A stretch of 64,000 nt of DNA, from assembly GCA_965279475.1 (NCBI GenBank), contig CBDIIA010000003.1, positions 4,898,001 through 4,962,000 on the forward strand, in the 5' to 3' direction. Positions 55,953 to 64,000 of this stretch are shown one piece after another; within the stretch, counting starts at the first letter, position 1, and each line of letters begins with the position of its first letter. This DNA comes from Pseudorhodoferax sp965279475 (GTDB taxonomy: Bacteria; Pseudomonadota; Gammaproteobacteria; Burkholderiales; Burkholderiaceae_C). The notes below the pieces were generated by a model that was not told the DNA's origin, searched no databases, and worked only from the letters and a program-made list of their open reading frames with translations. A program made the translations under genes and the position numbers.

Positions 55953-57407
55953 ATGGCCGACGACACCACCGCTTCTTCTGCTTCCTCCGCATCCTCTCCC
56001 GGCGCCTCCATCCCCATTGACCCCGCTGCGGACGGCATCGAGCGTGCCCTGTTGCAGTCCCTCTGGGCCGGCCTGGGCGGCGACGCCGCGCTGCCAGGCG
56101 CGGTCGAGTTCCGCACGCCCGGCAGCCTGCCGTCGGTGTTCGCCACCACCGGGCTGGCGGCAGCATCGGTCGGCGCTGCCGGGCTCGCGCTGGCCGAGCT
56201 GGTCGCGGCCCGCCACGGCGCGTTGCCGCTTGTGGCGGTCGACCGCCGGCTGGCGTCCTTGTGGTTCGGCACCACGCTGCGGCCGCAGGGTTGGGACCTG
56301 CCGGGGCCGTGGGATGCGGTCGCCGGCGACTACCGGGCCGCAGATGGCTGGATCCGGCTGCACACCAACGCCCCGCACCACCGGGCGGCGGCGCTGGCGG
56401 TACTGCAGGTGCCGGGCGAGCGCGAACAGGTCGCGCGGGCCGTGGCCGGGTGGAAGGCCGACGCGCTGGAGGCCGCCGTCATCGCCCAGGGCGGCTGCGC
56501 CGGCACGATGCGCGACATGGCGGCCTGGGCCGCCCATCCCCAGGGCCGCGCCGTGATGGCCGAGCCCCTGCTGCACATCGCCGCCACCGACGAGGGCGGC
56601 AGCCCCGCGTGGATGGTTCCCGCCGAACGCCCGCTGGCCGGCGTGCGTGTGCTGGACCTGACCCGCGTGCTGGCCGGCCCCGTGGCCACGCGGCTGCTGG
56701 CCGGCTGGGGTGCCGACGTGCTGCGCATCGACGCCCCCAGCTGGGACGAGCCGGGAACGGTGCCCGAGGTGACGCTGGGCAAACGCTGCGCCCGGCTCGA
56801 CCTGCGCGCGGCCGACGACCGTGCGGTGTTCGAGCGGCTGCTGCAGCAGGCCGACGTGTTCGTGCACGGACTGCGGCCCGACGCATTGGAGCGCCTGGGG
56901 CTGGGCACCGCCCGGCGGCAGCGCCTGCGGCCCGGCCTGGTCGACGTGCGGCTCGATGCCTATGGCTGGACCGGCCCCTGGAAAGACCGGCGCGGTTTCG
57001 ACAGCATCGTGCAGATGAGCACCGGCATCGCCGAGGCCGGCATGCGCCTGCTCGGCCGCGACCGGCCCACGCCGCTGCCGGTGCAGGCGCTGGACCACGC
57101 CACCGGCTACCTGATGGCCGCCGCCGCCGTGCGCGGCCTGCGCCAGCGGCTGCTGACCGGCCGGGGCAGCGAGACGCGCGCCGCACTGGCGCGCACCGCC
57201 GCGCTGCTGACCGGCGCCGGCACGCAACCGGTCGGCCCGGCGTTCCCGCCCGAGCACGCCGAGGACCAGGCACCGGCCATCGAGGCCACTGGCTGGGGCC
57301 CCGCCCGGCGGTTGTTGGCACCGCTTGCCGTGCAGGGCGCCGCGCTGCAATGGGCGTGGCCTGCCGGCCCGCTGGGTTCGGTACGGGCCGACACCGCGTG
57401 GCCGTGA
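55953..57407 (+). CDS. CaiB/BaiF-family (class III) CoA transferase
   Basis: A 484-residue protein whose residues about 225-400 match the class III CoA-transferase core (LAGVRVLDLTRVLAGPVATRLLAGWGADVLRID, then FVHGLRPDALERLG). The N-terminal half is a more diverged CoA-transferase-like region. The usual catalytic Asp should lie in the LDLR-ADDRAVF to VFVHG interval but cannot be placed confidently. The substrate is unknown. Monocistronic, between two Crp/Fnr genes. Confidence 0.82.
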   Translation: MADDTTASSASSASSPGASIPIDPAADGIERALLQSLWAGLGGDAALPGAVEFRTPGSLPSVFATTGLAAASVGAAGLALAELVAARHGALPLVAVDRRLASLWFGTTLRPQGWDLPGPWDAVAGDYRAADGWIRLHTNAPHHRAAALAVLQVPGEREQVARAVAGWKADALEAAVIAQGGCAGTMRDMAAWAAHPQGRAVMAEPLLHIAATDEGGSPAWMVPAERPLAGVRVLDLTRVLAGPVATRLLAGWGADVLRIDAPSWDEPGTVPEVTLGKRCARLDLRAADDRAVFERLLQQADVFVHGLRPDALERLGLGTARRQRLRPGLVDVRLDAYGWTGPWKDRRGFDSIVQMSTGIAEAGMRLLGRDRPTPLPVQALDHATGYLMAAAAVRGLRQRLLTGRGSETRAALARTAALLTGAGTQPVGPAFPPEHAEDQAPAIEATGWGPARRLLAPLAVQGAALQWAWPAGPLGSVRADTAWP

Positions 57408-57492
57408 ATGAAACTGCTGACCACGCGCCATCGATGCCTTAGACTGGCGCGCACCCGCCACCCAGAGCCGTTCTTCCCACGGCCGACCCACC

Positions 57493-58155
57493 ATGACGTC
57501 TGATCTCAGCGCCTTCACCCAAGCGTTCTGCAGCGATCCGGCCCACCCCAAGGCCGTACGCGAACTGGCGGCGCTGGGCACGGTGCGCCGCTACCGCACC
57601 AACACCACCCTGCTCTACGAGGCCGACCGTGGCGACACGCTGTTCGTCGTGATGGAAGGCCGCGTGCGTGCCTTCGGCACCGACCCGAACGAGCGCGAGA
57701 TCACCTTCGGCGTGGTCGAGGCCGGCGACTATTTCGGCGAGATGGCGCTCGACGGCGGCCCGCGTTCGGCCAGCGTCGTGACGATGGAGCCGTCGATCTG
57801 CTCGCTGGTCACGCGCGAGGCGCTGCTGGCCTACATCGCGCGGCAGCCCGCCTTCGCCCTCGACCTGCTGGGCAAGGTGATCCGCCGGGCCCGCATGGCC
57901 ACCAACAGCGCGCGCAACCTGGCCTTCATCGACGTCTACGGCCGGCTGGCCCAGCTGCTGCGCGAGATCGCCGTGCAGCAGCCGGACGGCACCTCGCTGG
58001 TGCCCGACGGCGTGAGCCAGCAAGAGATCGCCAGCCGCGTCGGCTGCACGCGCGACATGCTGACCCGCATCCTGACCGACCTCGAGACCGCAGGTTATGT
58101 GGAGATGCGCGAACGCCGCATCGTGCTGCTGACCAAGCTGCCGGCGCGCTGGTAG
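57493..58155 (+). CDS. Crp/Fnr-family regulator (paralogue 1)
   Basis: A 220-residue Crp-type regulator: beta barrel with DRGDTLFVVMEGRVRAFGTD and GDYFGEMALDGGPRSASV, long dimer helix, and helix-turn-helix VSQQEIASRVGCTRDMLTRIL. The gene at 59155-59817 is a close paralogue, ending in the same RRIVLLTKLPARW. Upstream of both lies a related CTTAGACTGG leader. The effector is unknown. Confidence 0.92.
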   Translation: MTSDLSAFTQAFCSDPAHPKAVRELAALGTVRRYRTNTTLLYEADRGDTLFVVMEGRVRAFGTDPNEREITFGVVEAGDYFGEMALDGGPRSASVVTMEPSICSLVTREALLAYIARQPAFALDLLGKVIRRARMATNSARNLAFIDVYGRLAQLLREIAVQQPDGTSLVPDGVSQQEIASRVGCTRDMLTRILTDLETAGYVEMRERRIVLLTKLPARW

Positions 58156-58358
58156 GCACTTGGGCACGCGGCGGCCGGATCTTGGCCCCGGCAGCCGCAA
58201 AAGCCGCACGTTTGGTGCACACGTCACAAACGGGACCCTACAGGGTTACCGCACGGTATCGAAGCGTTTCCATAAGCTCGCATCCGACTCACCGGTCAAC
58301 CCGTCCAAGAATCACGACAGCCCGCCATCGCGGGCCCGGCTGGGCCAAGGAGCTGAAG

Positions 58359-59024
58359 ATGCTGTACGCCGACCCGGGACGGCCAGATGCCCATTTCGTC
58401 CCTCCCTCCGACGCTGCTGATCCCACCGTGACCGAGGACGCGCTGACGCTGATGCGCTGCGTGCTCGAGCATGTCGACTACGGCCTGGCCCTGATCCACA
58501 TGGCGTCGCGGCGCATGCACTTCGCGAACACGCCGGCGCTGCTGGCGATGACCGGCACCGGCAGCCGCAGCAGCGGCCTGTGCCTGGTCGACGGGCGGGT
58601 CGGCACCGTGCGCAGCGACGACAACTGGCAGCTCGACCGCATCATCACGCTGGCGCGCGCCGGCGTGCGCGGCCTGCTGAACCTGGCGACGCAGGAGGGC
58701 AAGACCAATGTGGCCGTGGTGCCGATCGCATCGCCCGCCAGGCATGACGACGCGCTGCTGCTGTTCCCGAAACGCCAGCTGTGCGACAGCTCCAGCATGG
58801 CCCTGTTCGCCCGCTCCTGCGAGCTGACCGCGGCCGAGGCCAACGTGCTGTCGGCCATCTGCAGCGGCCTGCGCCCGCAGGACATCGCCGCGCGCCACGG
58901 CGTGCAGATCTCCACCGTGCGCAGCCAGCTGCGCAGCATCCGCCAGAAGACCCGCAGCGGCTCGATCCGCGAGCTGGTGGAAACCGTGTCGCGGCTGCCG
59001 CCGATGGCGCGCCACCTCGGCTGA
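58359..59024 (+). CDS. LuxR-type helix-turn-helix regulator
   Basis: A 221-residue regulator. The N-terminal part may be a PAS-like sensor (YGLALIHMASRRMHFANTPA); the C-terminal helix-turn-helix is LuxR/FixJ-type (LTAAEANVLSAICSGLRPQDIAARHG, ISTVRSQLRSIRQKT). AAGGAG precedes ATG 58359. It lies between the two Crp/Fnr paralogues, which may make a small regulatory set. Confidence 0.82.
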   Translation: MLYADPGRPDAHFVPPSDAADPTVTEDALTLMRCVLEHVDYGLALIHMASRRMHFANTPALLAMTGTGSRSSGLCLVDGRVGTVRSDDNWQLDRIITLARAGVRGLLNLATQEGKTNVAVVPIASPARHDDALLLFPKRQLCDSSSMALFARSCELTAAEANVLSAICSGLRPQDIAARHGVQISTVRSQLRSIRQKTRSGSIRELVETVSRLPPMARHLG

Positions 59025-59154
59025 CGCCAGCCCACCCGGCATGCGCACCCCGGTGCGCAACGCCAACACAGCGGCAGGCTGCATGGCATCGTGTCGATGG
59101 CTTAGACTGGTGTGCATCCGCCACCAGCGCCGCGCCCTTGCGGCCCGCCACGAC

Positions 59155-59817
59155 ATGACATCGGAGTTGAGCGCGCTGACCCATGCCTTCTGCAGCGATC
59201 CGGCACACCCACAATCCGTGCGTGAGATCGCCGCCTTGGGCGACGTGCGGCGCTACCGCAAGGGCACGATCCTGATCCACGAGGCCGACCGCGGCGACAC
59301 GCTGTTCGTGGTGATGGAAGGCCGGGTCAAGGTGTTCAGCACCGACGCCAGCGACCGCGAGATCACCTTCGGCGTGATCGGCACCGGCGACTACTTCGGC
59401 GAGATGGCGCTCGACGGCGGCCCGCGCTCGGCCAGCGTCATCACGATGGACCCCACGGTCTGCTCGCTGATCACCCGGCCAACGCTGCTGGCCTACATCG
59501 CCCGCCAGCCGAGCTTTGCGCTCGACGTACTGAGCAAGGTGATCCGCCGCGCCCGCATGGCCACCAACAGCGCACGCAACCTGGCCTTCATCGACGTCTA
59601 CGGCCGCCTGACGCAATGCCTGTACGAGCTGGCGAAACCGCAGCCCGACGGCACCGCCCTGATCGCCGAACGCCTGACCCACCAGGAGATCGCCAGCCGC
59701 GTCGGCTGCAGCCGCGAGATGGTGAGCCGCATCCTGAAGGACCTGGAGAGCGGTGGCTATGTCGAGATGCGCGAGCGGCGGATCGTGCTGCTGACCAAGC
59801 TGCCCGCGCGCTGGTAG
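59155..59817 (+). CDS. Crp/Fnr-family regulator (paralogue 2)
   Basis: A 220-residue protein aligned end to end with the one at 57493-58155, roughly 80% identical by eye. The ligand-barrel segment reads DRGDTLFVVMEGRVKVFSTD and the recognition helix HQEIASRVGCSREMVSRIL, differing from paralogue 1 at a few positions that may change target choice. It probably arose by local duplication. Confidence 0.92.
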   Translation: MTSELSALTHAFCSDPAHPQSVREIAALGDVRRYRKGTILIHEADRGDTLFVVMEGRVKVFSTDASDREITFGVIGTGDYFGEMALDGGPRSASVITMDPTVCSLITRPTLLAYIARQPSFALDVLSKVIRRARMATNSARNLAFIDVYGRLTQCLYELAKPQPDGTALIAERLTHQEIASRVGCSREMVSRILKDLESGGYVEMRERRIVLLTKLPARW

Positions 59818-59834
59818 GGCCGGCCGCCGGGCCG

Positions 59835-60836
59835 TCAGGCCTGCAGCGCCGCCCACATCTCCTTGTCGCGCTCCGCCGTCCAGATGCGCGGGTTCTTGAT
59901 GCCCTTGGCCTCGTCGTAGGCCCGGCTCACGTCGAACGGCAGGCAGTGCTCGTAGATGAACACGTGGCCGAACACCGGGTCCATCTTGCTGCGGGTGTGG
60001 GCCATCGCGGCCTTCAGGTCCATGTTGGCGGCGGCGGCCTCGCGGCCGGCGGCGAACAGGGTTTCGACCCAGCGCTTCGTGTAGTCGAGCGCCTTGTGCA
60101 CGTTGGCCGCGCCCTTCATCGCCTCACCGCGGCCGGGCACGATGGCCTCGGCGCCCAGTGCGCGCAGCGCCTCGAGCGTGGCGGGCCATTCCTCCAGCTG
60201 CGCGTCGCCGGTGTAGACGCCGGCTTCGTACTCGACCAAGTCGCCGGAGAACAGCACCTTCTCCTGCGCGATCCAGGCGATGGTGTCGCCACGCGTGTGG
60301 CCGGGGCCCGGGTGCCAGACCTCGACCTTGACGCCGCCCAGGTCGAGCGTCAGCTTGCCGGGCGCCTCGCCCTTGGCCGGGTTGCCCCCGCCGATCACCA
60401 GCGTGGGCCAGGTCAGGCCGGGCACGCTCTCGGCGTTGCGGAACAGGCGCGGGAACCGCTCCATCTCGCTCTGCATGTCCTGCGCGCCGCGCTCGACGAT
60501 CAGCTCGTAGGTGCCCTGGCTGGCGATGACCTCGGTCGCGCCCTCGGCGACATAGGCGCTCGCGCCCAGCACGCGCACCGCGTGGTAGTGCGTCAGCAGC
60601 ACGTACTTGATGGGCTTGTCGCTGATGCGGCGGATACGGGCGATCAGGTCCTGCGCCATCGCCGGCGTGGCCGTCGCGTCGCTGACCATGATGTACCTGT
60701 CGCCGATGATCACGCCCGAGTTCGGGTCGCCTTCGGCGGTGTAGGCCCAGCAATGCGCGCTGAGCTGCTCGAAGGTGATCTTCTTGTCGTCCAGGTCGGC
60801 CTGGGACGCGAATGCCTTGGTGGCGGGCGTGGTCAT
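59835..60836 (-). CDS. metallo-beta-lactamase-fold hydrolase
   Basis: A 333-residue MBL-fold protein. The usual H-x-H-x-D-H metal motif appears as LTHYHAVRVLG, with the Asp and third His missing, while later ligands remain (GPGHTRGDTIAW, LFSGDLVEY). This suggests an altered metal site or a subfamily variant. The reaction is unknown. It is 80 bp downstream of the TetR gene on the same strand. Confidence 0.85.
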   Translation of the reverse strand: MTTPATKAFASQADLDDKKITFEQLSAHCWAYTAEGDPNSGVIIGDRYIMVSDATATPAMAQDLIARIRRISDKPIKYVLLTHYHAVRVLGASAYVAEGATEVIASQGTYELIVERGAQDMQSEMERFPRLFRNAESVPGLTWPTLVIGGGNPAKGEAPGKLTLDLGGVKVEVWHPGPGHTRGDTIAWIAQEKVLFSGDLVEYEAGVYTGDAQLEEWPATLEALRALGAEAIVPGRGEAMKGAANVHKALDYTKRWVETLFAAGREAAAANMDLKAAMAHTRSKMDPVFGHVFIYEHCLPFDVSRAYDEAKGIKNPRIWTAERDKEMWAALQA

Positions 60837-60916
60837 TGTGATCTCCTGATGTTCTAGAGGTGGCCGGATCTTACTGAAGCCACCGACCCCGGCGGCCGGC
60901 CCCTGCCGCACGCCGC

Positions 60917-61522
60917 TCAGCCGGGGCTGGCCAGGCCGCCTTCGAGCAAAGCGATCACTTCGCCGGCGAACGCCGTGTAGCTCATCGGTCCGGCCGGGCG
61001 CAGCCAGGTGAAGGTCCAGTTGATCATGCCGAACAGCATCATCGCGACGGCGGTCTGGTTGCGCGCCTGCACGCGCTGCGGATAGGCGCGGCGCAGGAAA
61101 CGCGTGACCGCCGAGACCACGTCGCGCTGTCGGTCGAGGATCAGCTCGCGCTGCTGCTCACCGAGGAACTTGGTGTCGTGCAGCAACGCGGCGTGGCGCG
61201 TGGCCGAACTCTCGTATTCGGCGAGGAAACTGCGCACCAGTTCGTGCAGCGCCGCGCGTTCGTCGAGGTTGCGGCGCTGCGCCGTGGCCTCCACCTGCCC
61301 GATGATCACCAGCAGCCGCTGCGTGTAGCGGTCGAGCAGGTCGTAGAGGATGGCTTCCTTGCTCTCGTAGTAGTGGTAGAGCCGCGCCTTGCTGGTGCCG
61401 CCTGCGGTGGCGATGTCCATCATGCTGGCGGCCGCATAGCTGCGGTCGGCAAAACACTGTGCGGCGATGTCGAGGATCTCGTCGCGCTTGAGTTCGTGCG
61501 TCGCGGATTTGGGGCGGGCCAT
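60917..61522 (-). CDS. TetR/AcrR-family transcriptional regulator
   Basis: A 201-residue regulator with the N-terminal TetR helix-turn-helix (ILDIAAQCFADRSYAAASMMDIA, TSKARLYHYYESKEAILYDLL) and a C-terminal ligand domain. The pattern resembles regulators of acyl-CoA or small-molecule catabolism. It is just upstream of the MBL-fold gene, its likely target. Confidence 0.92.
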   Translation of the reverse strand: MARPKSATHELKRDEILDIAAQCFADRSYAAASMMDIATAGGTSKARLYHYYESKEAILYDLLDRYTQRLLVIIGQVEATAQRRNLDERAALHELVRSFLAEYESSATRHAALLHDTKFLGEQQRELILDRQRDVVSAVTRFLRRAYPQRVQARNQTAVAMMLFGMINWTFTWLRPAGPMSYTAFAGEVIALLEGGLASPG

Positions 61523-61557
61523 GCCGGATTATCCCGGCGCTCGGGCCCGCGATCCGT

Positions 61558-62073
61558 CTAAGGCTGGTTGGATTCGAGCCGCGGCAGCACGCGGCCGCGG
61601 CCGGCGACCAGGAATTCGCCCAAGCCCAGCACGCCGACCACGAGCCGGCCCAGCGCCGCACCGGCCAGCCCAAGGGCCAGGCCCAGGTCGCGCAGCGGCT
61701 GCCCCACGGCGACCTGCCAGCGGCTGGCACGGCGGACCGCGCGGTCGACCGCCTGCGCGGTGCGCTGCGGCATCGGATCCCAGCTGAACCAGGCCATGCC
61801 TGCCCGTTCCTGACCCCAGGACTCGATCACCAGCCGTTGGCCGGCCTGCACCACCATGCCGCGCCCCGGCATCAGGAACAAGTCGCCCGACTCGTTGGCG
61901 TGCCCGTGGCGCGGCCCGTCCATCGTGACCCAGATGCGGCCCTGCGCAATGCGCAGGACGCCGGACTCCCGTGGTCGCAATGTCAGTGCGCGGCCGGCTT
62001 CGAGCTTCCAGCAGCCGGGCACGTTGGTGCCGGTCGGGGATTGATGCACATCGAAGGTGGTGGGATCGCTCAT
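61558..62073 (-). CDS. DUF2917-domain protein
   Basis: A 171-residue protein whose residues about 25-85 match DUF2917 (RIAQGRIWVTMDG and FLMPGRGMVVQAGQRLVIES, a cupin-like small barrel). Its C-terminal part has hydrophobic helices. AAAGGAG precedes the ATG. Divergent from a LysR regulator with a LysR-type box between them, so it is likely under LysR control. Function is unknown. Confidence 0.82.
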   Translation of the reverse strand: MSDPTTFDVHQSPTGTNVPGCWKLEAGRALTLRPRESGVLRIAQGRIWVTMDGPRHGHANESGDLFLMPGRGMVVQAGQRLVIESWGQERAGMAWFSWDPMPQRTAQAVDRAVRRASRWQVAVGQPLRDLGLALGLAGAALGRLVVGVLGLGEFLVAGRGRVLPRLESNQP

Positions 62074-62156
62074 GACATTCTCCTTTGAGAGAGCTGGATT
62101 CGGAGATGGATGATCGTCCCGCGGGGCTTCCCGGTCCAATGAATTCGCGGTACGCT

Positions 62157-62179
62157 ATTGATTCCCGAATCGCATCAAT
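62157..62179. promoter_or_regulatory. LysR-type box ATTGA-N13-TCAAT
   Basis: A perfect 5-base interrupted palindrome with the T-N11-A spacing of LysR-family sites, located between the divergent DUF2917 and LysR genes. It lies 22 bases before the LysR start at 62202, which argues against upstream in-frame starts. Confidence 0.6.
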
Positions 62180-62201
62180 GGCCCTTGCCGGCATTCGCCC
62201 C

Positions 62202-63197
62202 ATGCAGCACTCCCAGACGCATCTGCGCAGCCGCCCGGTCTCGGCCGGACACCTGCGGGCCTTCACCGCGGTGGCCCGGCACCTGAACTTCCGCGCCGCG
62301 TCGGAAGAGCTGGCGCTGACGCAATCGGCCGTCAGCCGGCAAATCCAGTCGCTCGAGGAAGAGGTCGGCGTGTCGCTGTTCCTGCGCCATACCCGCGCGG
62401 TCGAACTGACCAGCGCGGGCGCGCAGCTGCTGCTGGCGGTGTCGCCGGCGCTCGACCGGCTCGATGGCGTGGTGCGGCAGATCCGCCAGAGCGCGGGCCG
62501 CAAGAGCGTGTCGATCACCACGTTCGCGTCGTTCGCATCGATGTGGCTGATCCCGCGGCTCGAAGCCTTCCAGCGCGACCATCCCGACATCGACATCCGC
62601 ATCGACGCCTCGGACGCGGCCGTCGACCTGGACCTGGCCGACGTCGACCTCGCGCTGCGCTACGGCCCGGCCGTCAGCATGCCGGCGCACGCGCAACGCA
62701 TGTTCGGCGAGCAGCTGACGCCGGTCGCCAGCCCCTGGCTGCTGAAGAGCGGTACGCGGCTGAAAAAGCCCGAAGACCTGTCGCAGTTCACGCTGATCGA
62801 GGCCGGCGACGCCCACCGCACCCACCTCGAATGGCTGACCTGGCGGCGCTGGATCGACCTGCAGATGGCCGAGCCGGTGGCCAAGAAGTTCCAGCCCAAA
62901 CGCTGGCTGTACTTCAATTACGCCTACCAGATGGTGCAGGCCGCGCTGACCGGCCAGGGCCTGGTGCTGGCACGCCTGCCGCTGGTGGCCGAGAGCATGG
63001 CCAACGGCGACCTGGTCGAGGCCCTGCCCCAGCGCCGCATGGACTCGCCGATGGCCTACTGGACGATTGCCGGCGCACGCAACTCGGCGCGGCCGGAGGT
63101 CAAGGCCTTCTGCGACTGGCTGGCGCTGCAGTCCGCGCTGACCCGCGAAGCCATCGGCGACGTACCCGATCCGGACACCGTCGACCAAATTGATTGA
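62202..63197 (+). CDS. LysR-family transcriptional regulator
   Basis: A 331-residue regulator of the GcvA-like class: N-terminal helix-turn-helix (LNFRAASEELALTQSAVSRQIQSLEEEVG) and a type 2 periplasmic-binding effector domain (ITTFASFASMWLIPRLEAF, DLADVDLALRYG). ATG 62202 is chosen to leave the operator box upstream. Divergent from the DUF2917 gene, its probable target. Confidence 0.92.
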   Translation: MQHSQTHLRSRPVSAGHLRAFTAVARHLNFRAASEELALTQSAVSRQIQSLEEEVGVSLFLRHTRAVELTSAGAQLLLAVSPALDRLDGVVRQIRQSAGRKSVSITTFASFASMWLIPRLEAFQRDHPDIDIRIDASDAAVDLDLADVDLALRYGPAVSMPAHAQRMFGEQLTPVASPWLLKSGTRLKKPEDLSQFTLIEAGDAHRTHLEWLTWRRWIDLQMAEPVAKKFQPKRWLYFNYAYQMVQAALTGQGLVLARLPLVAESMANGDLVEALPQRRMDSPMAYWTIAGARNSARPEVKAFCDWLALQSALTREAIGDVPDPDTVDQID

Positions 63198-63233
63198 CGC
63201 TCAAAAAAAGCGCGGCGCACCGGATCCAGTCCA

Positions 63234-63286
63234 GAACGCCGCAGAACCGGCTTCGCCGGGCTGCCAGCGTTGCCCCCGGTAGGGGG
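63234..63286 (-). repeat. GC-rich dispersed intergenic repeat (REP-like), copy 2
   Basis: The reverse complement reads CCCCCTACCGGGGG, then CCCGGCGAAGCCGG, then TTCTGCGGCGTTC, matching the repeat at 16770-16824 in order and spacing. It sits between convergent genes and may help end transcription. Confidence 0.55.
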
Positions 63287-63326
63287 AAGGCGTTGCGACA
63301 CGCAGTGCGCGCAGACTGGGGGCGAG

Positions 63327-63929
63327 CTAATTCAAAGGCCAGACCACGCCGTTGTCGTTCAGGATGGCGTCGAGAGGGATGTCGTGCGGCTCGGGCTCGA
63401 AGTCTTCGAGAAAGCCCTGGGTGAAGCCCAGGCCCACCGTCATCGGCCGCGGCTGCAGCGTGGCCAGCGTACGGTCGTAGAAGCCGCCGCCGTAGCCGAG
63501 CCGGTAACCGCCGGCCGCATAACCGACGCAGGGCACGAACAGCACGGTCGGCACCACCACCTCGGTGCCCTTGGGCTTGGGAATGCCGTAGGCATCCTCT
63601 TCCATCGGACAACCCGGGTACCAGGCATGGAAGGTCAGCGTCTTGTGCACCTTGTCGACCACCGGCAGGCCGATGCGCTTGCGCTGGGCATCGCCCTGCA
63701 GCTCGCCGTCTTCCTTCCAGCGGTGCAGCGCCGGCAGCGGGTCGAACTCACCCTTGATCGGCCAGTACGCGCCGATCACCGTGTCGGGCCGGCCGACCAG
63801 CCAGATGCGCATCACGCGCTGTAACAGGTCGGCGCGCTGTAGACGGTCGGGCAGGTTCAGCCGTTGTTCGAGCAAGGCGGCGCGCAGGGCTTTCCTCGCG
63901 AGCATCTTCTCCTCGTTCGATTTGTCCAT
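63327..63929 (-). CDS. 5-formyltetrahydrofolate cyclo-ligase
   Basis: A 200-residue enzyme that converts 5-formyl-THF to 5,10-methenyl-THF with ATP. Signatures: IGAYWPIKGEFDPLP early and VVPTVLFVPCVGYAAGGYRLGYGGGFYDRTLA late, the glycine-rich ATP/folate loop. The start at 63929 follows the family; a start five codons earlier is possible. Divergent from the gene at 63939. Confidence 0.95.
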   Translation of the reverse strand: MDKSNEEKMLARKALRAALLEQRLNLPDRLQRADLLQRVMRIWLVGRPDTVIGAYWPIKGEFDPLPALHRWKEDGELQGDAQRKRIGLPVVDKVHKTLTFHAWYPGCPMEEDAYGIPKPKGTEVVVPTVLFVPCVGYAAGGYRLGYGGGFYDRTLATLQPRPMTVGLGFTQGFLEDFEPEPHDIPLDAILNDNGVVWPLN

Positions 63930-63938
63930 AATCCTCCC

Positions 63939-64000
63939 ATGCAAGTACGAGCCATTTTGACATCGATCGCTCTCGCACTGAGCCTCACGGTCACTGGCCT
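63939..64000 (+). CDS. exported protein, N-terminus only (window edge)
   Basis: Only 20 codons are present: MQVRAILTSIALALSLTVTG, a clear signal peptide. In related genomes a lytic transglycosylase gene is often next to the cyclo-ligase gene, so that is a guess for its identity; nothing in these bases proves it. The two divergent starts are only 9 bp apart. Confidence 0.45.
   Translation, partial: MQVRAILTSIALALSLTVTG

Noticed and set aside
1..64000. tRNA, rRNA and CRISPR features
   Set aside because: I searched by eye for conserved tRNA arms, rRNA segments and regular repeat-spacer arrays and found none I could support; a covariance-model scan would settle this.

Overview
The window looks like a piece of a Burkholderiales chromosome, most likely Comamonadaceae (Variovorax/Acidovorax-like). 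The evidence is high GC, two Bug-type tripartite-tricarboxylate receptors, many GlxA/AraC, LysR, IclR and Crp/Fnr regulators, a glmU-lrp-glmS neighbourhood, and GC-rich intergenic repeats. Placement rests on gene content only; no rRNA or tRNA gene was recognised.

Layout. 0.3-6.3 kb: SYLF lipoprotein, a very long-repeat TonB/TolA-like protein, a GlxA regulator divergent from a SLAC1/TehA channel across a perfect inverted repeat, TPR and CsbD proteins. 6.3-12.85 kb (minus): a probable operon of isonitrile-hydratase-like DJ-1 protein, LivK, LivG, LivF, a fused LivH-LivM permease and a DadA-like FAD oxidase, with its GlxA regulator divergent at 12.94 kb. 14-21.5 kb: tannase/feruloyl-esterase lipoprotein, Bug receptor, a translationally coupled GlxA regulator-DJ-1-leucine-dehydrogenase-like operon, and a second near-identical tannase. 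21.5-23.5 kb (minus): D-aminoacylase plus NTF2-like protein. The promoters of the 12.85 kb and 23.44 kb operons share a conserved block of about 59 bp with identical internal spacing, so one GlxA regulator probably controls import, deacylation and oxidation of the same compounds (inferred to be N-acyl or D-amino-acid-like). 24-31 kb: chemoreceptor, cupin, and an IclR-controlled Bug/enolase-superfamily/HAD operon.

31-44 kb is more accessory: a diguanylate cyclase, an exported PEP-CTERM-type protein carrying two ribosomal-protein-L7/L12-like domains, a second PEP-CTERM protein, and a signalling cassette (N-terminally short NMT1-like binding protein, histidine kinase, Rcp1-like receiver, REC-PAS-GAF-GGDEF-EAL protein). 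44-48 kb is a small island beside glmS: partial copies of the glmS 3' end, a DHFR-family fragment, DUF4424 protein, Sel1 lipoprotein and an IS5-family element with a late frameshift.

48-64 kb is mostly housekeeping and regulation: glmS, Lrp/AsnC regulator with EamA exporter, soluble histidine kinase, glmU whose start codon overlaps that of a divergent DUF6279 lipoprotein, CaiB/BaiF CoA transferase, three Crp/Fnr regulators (two are tandem paralogues around a LuxR-type protein), metallo-beta-lactamase-fold hydrolase with TetR regulator, DUF2917 protein divergent from a LysR regulator, 5-formyltetrahydrofolate cyclo-ligase, and the start of an exported protein cut by the window end.
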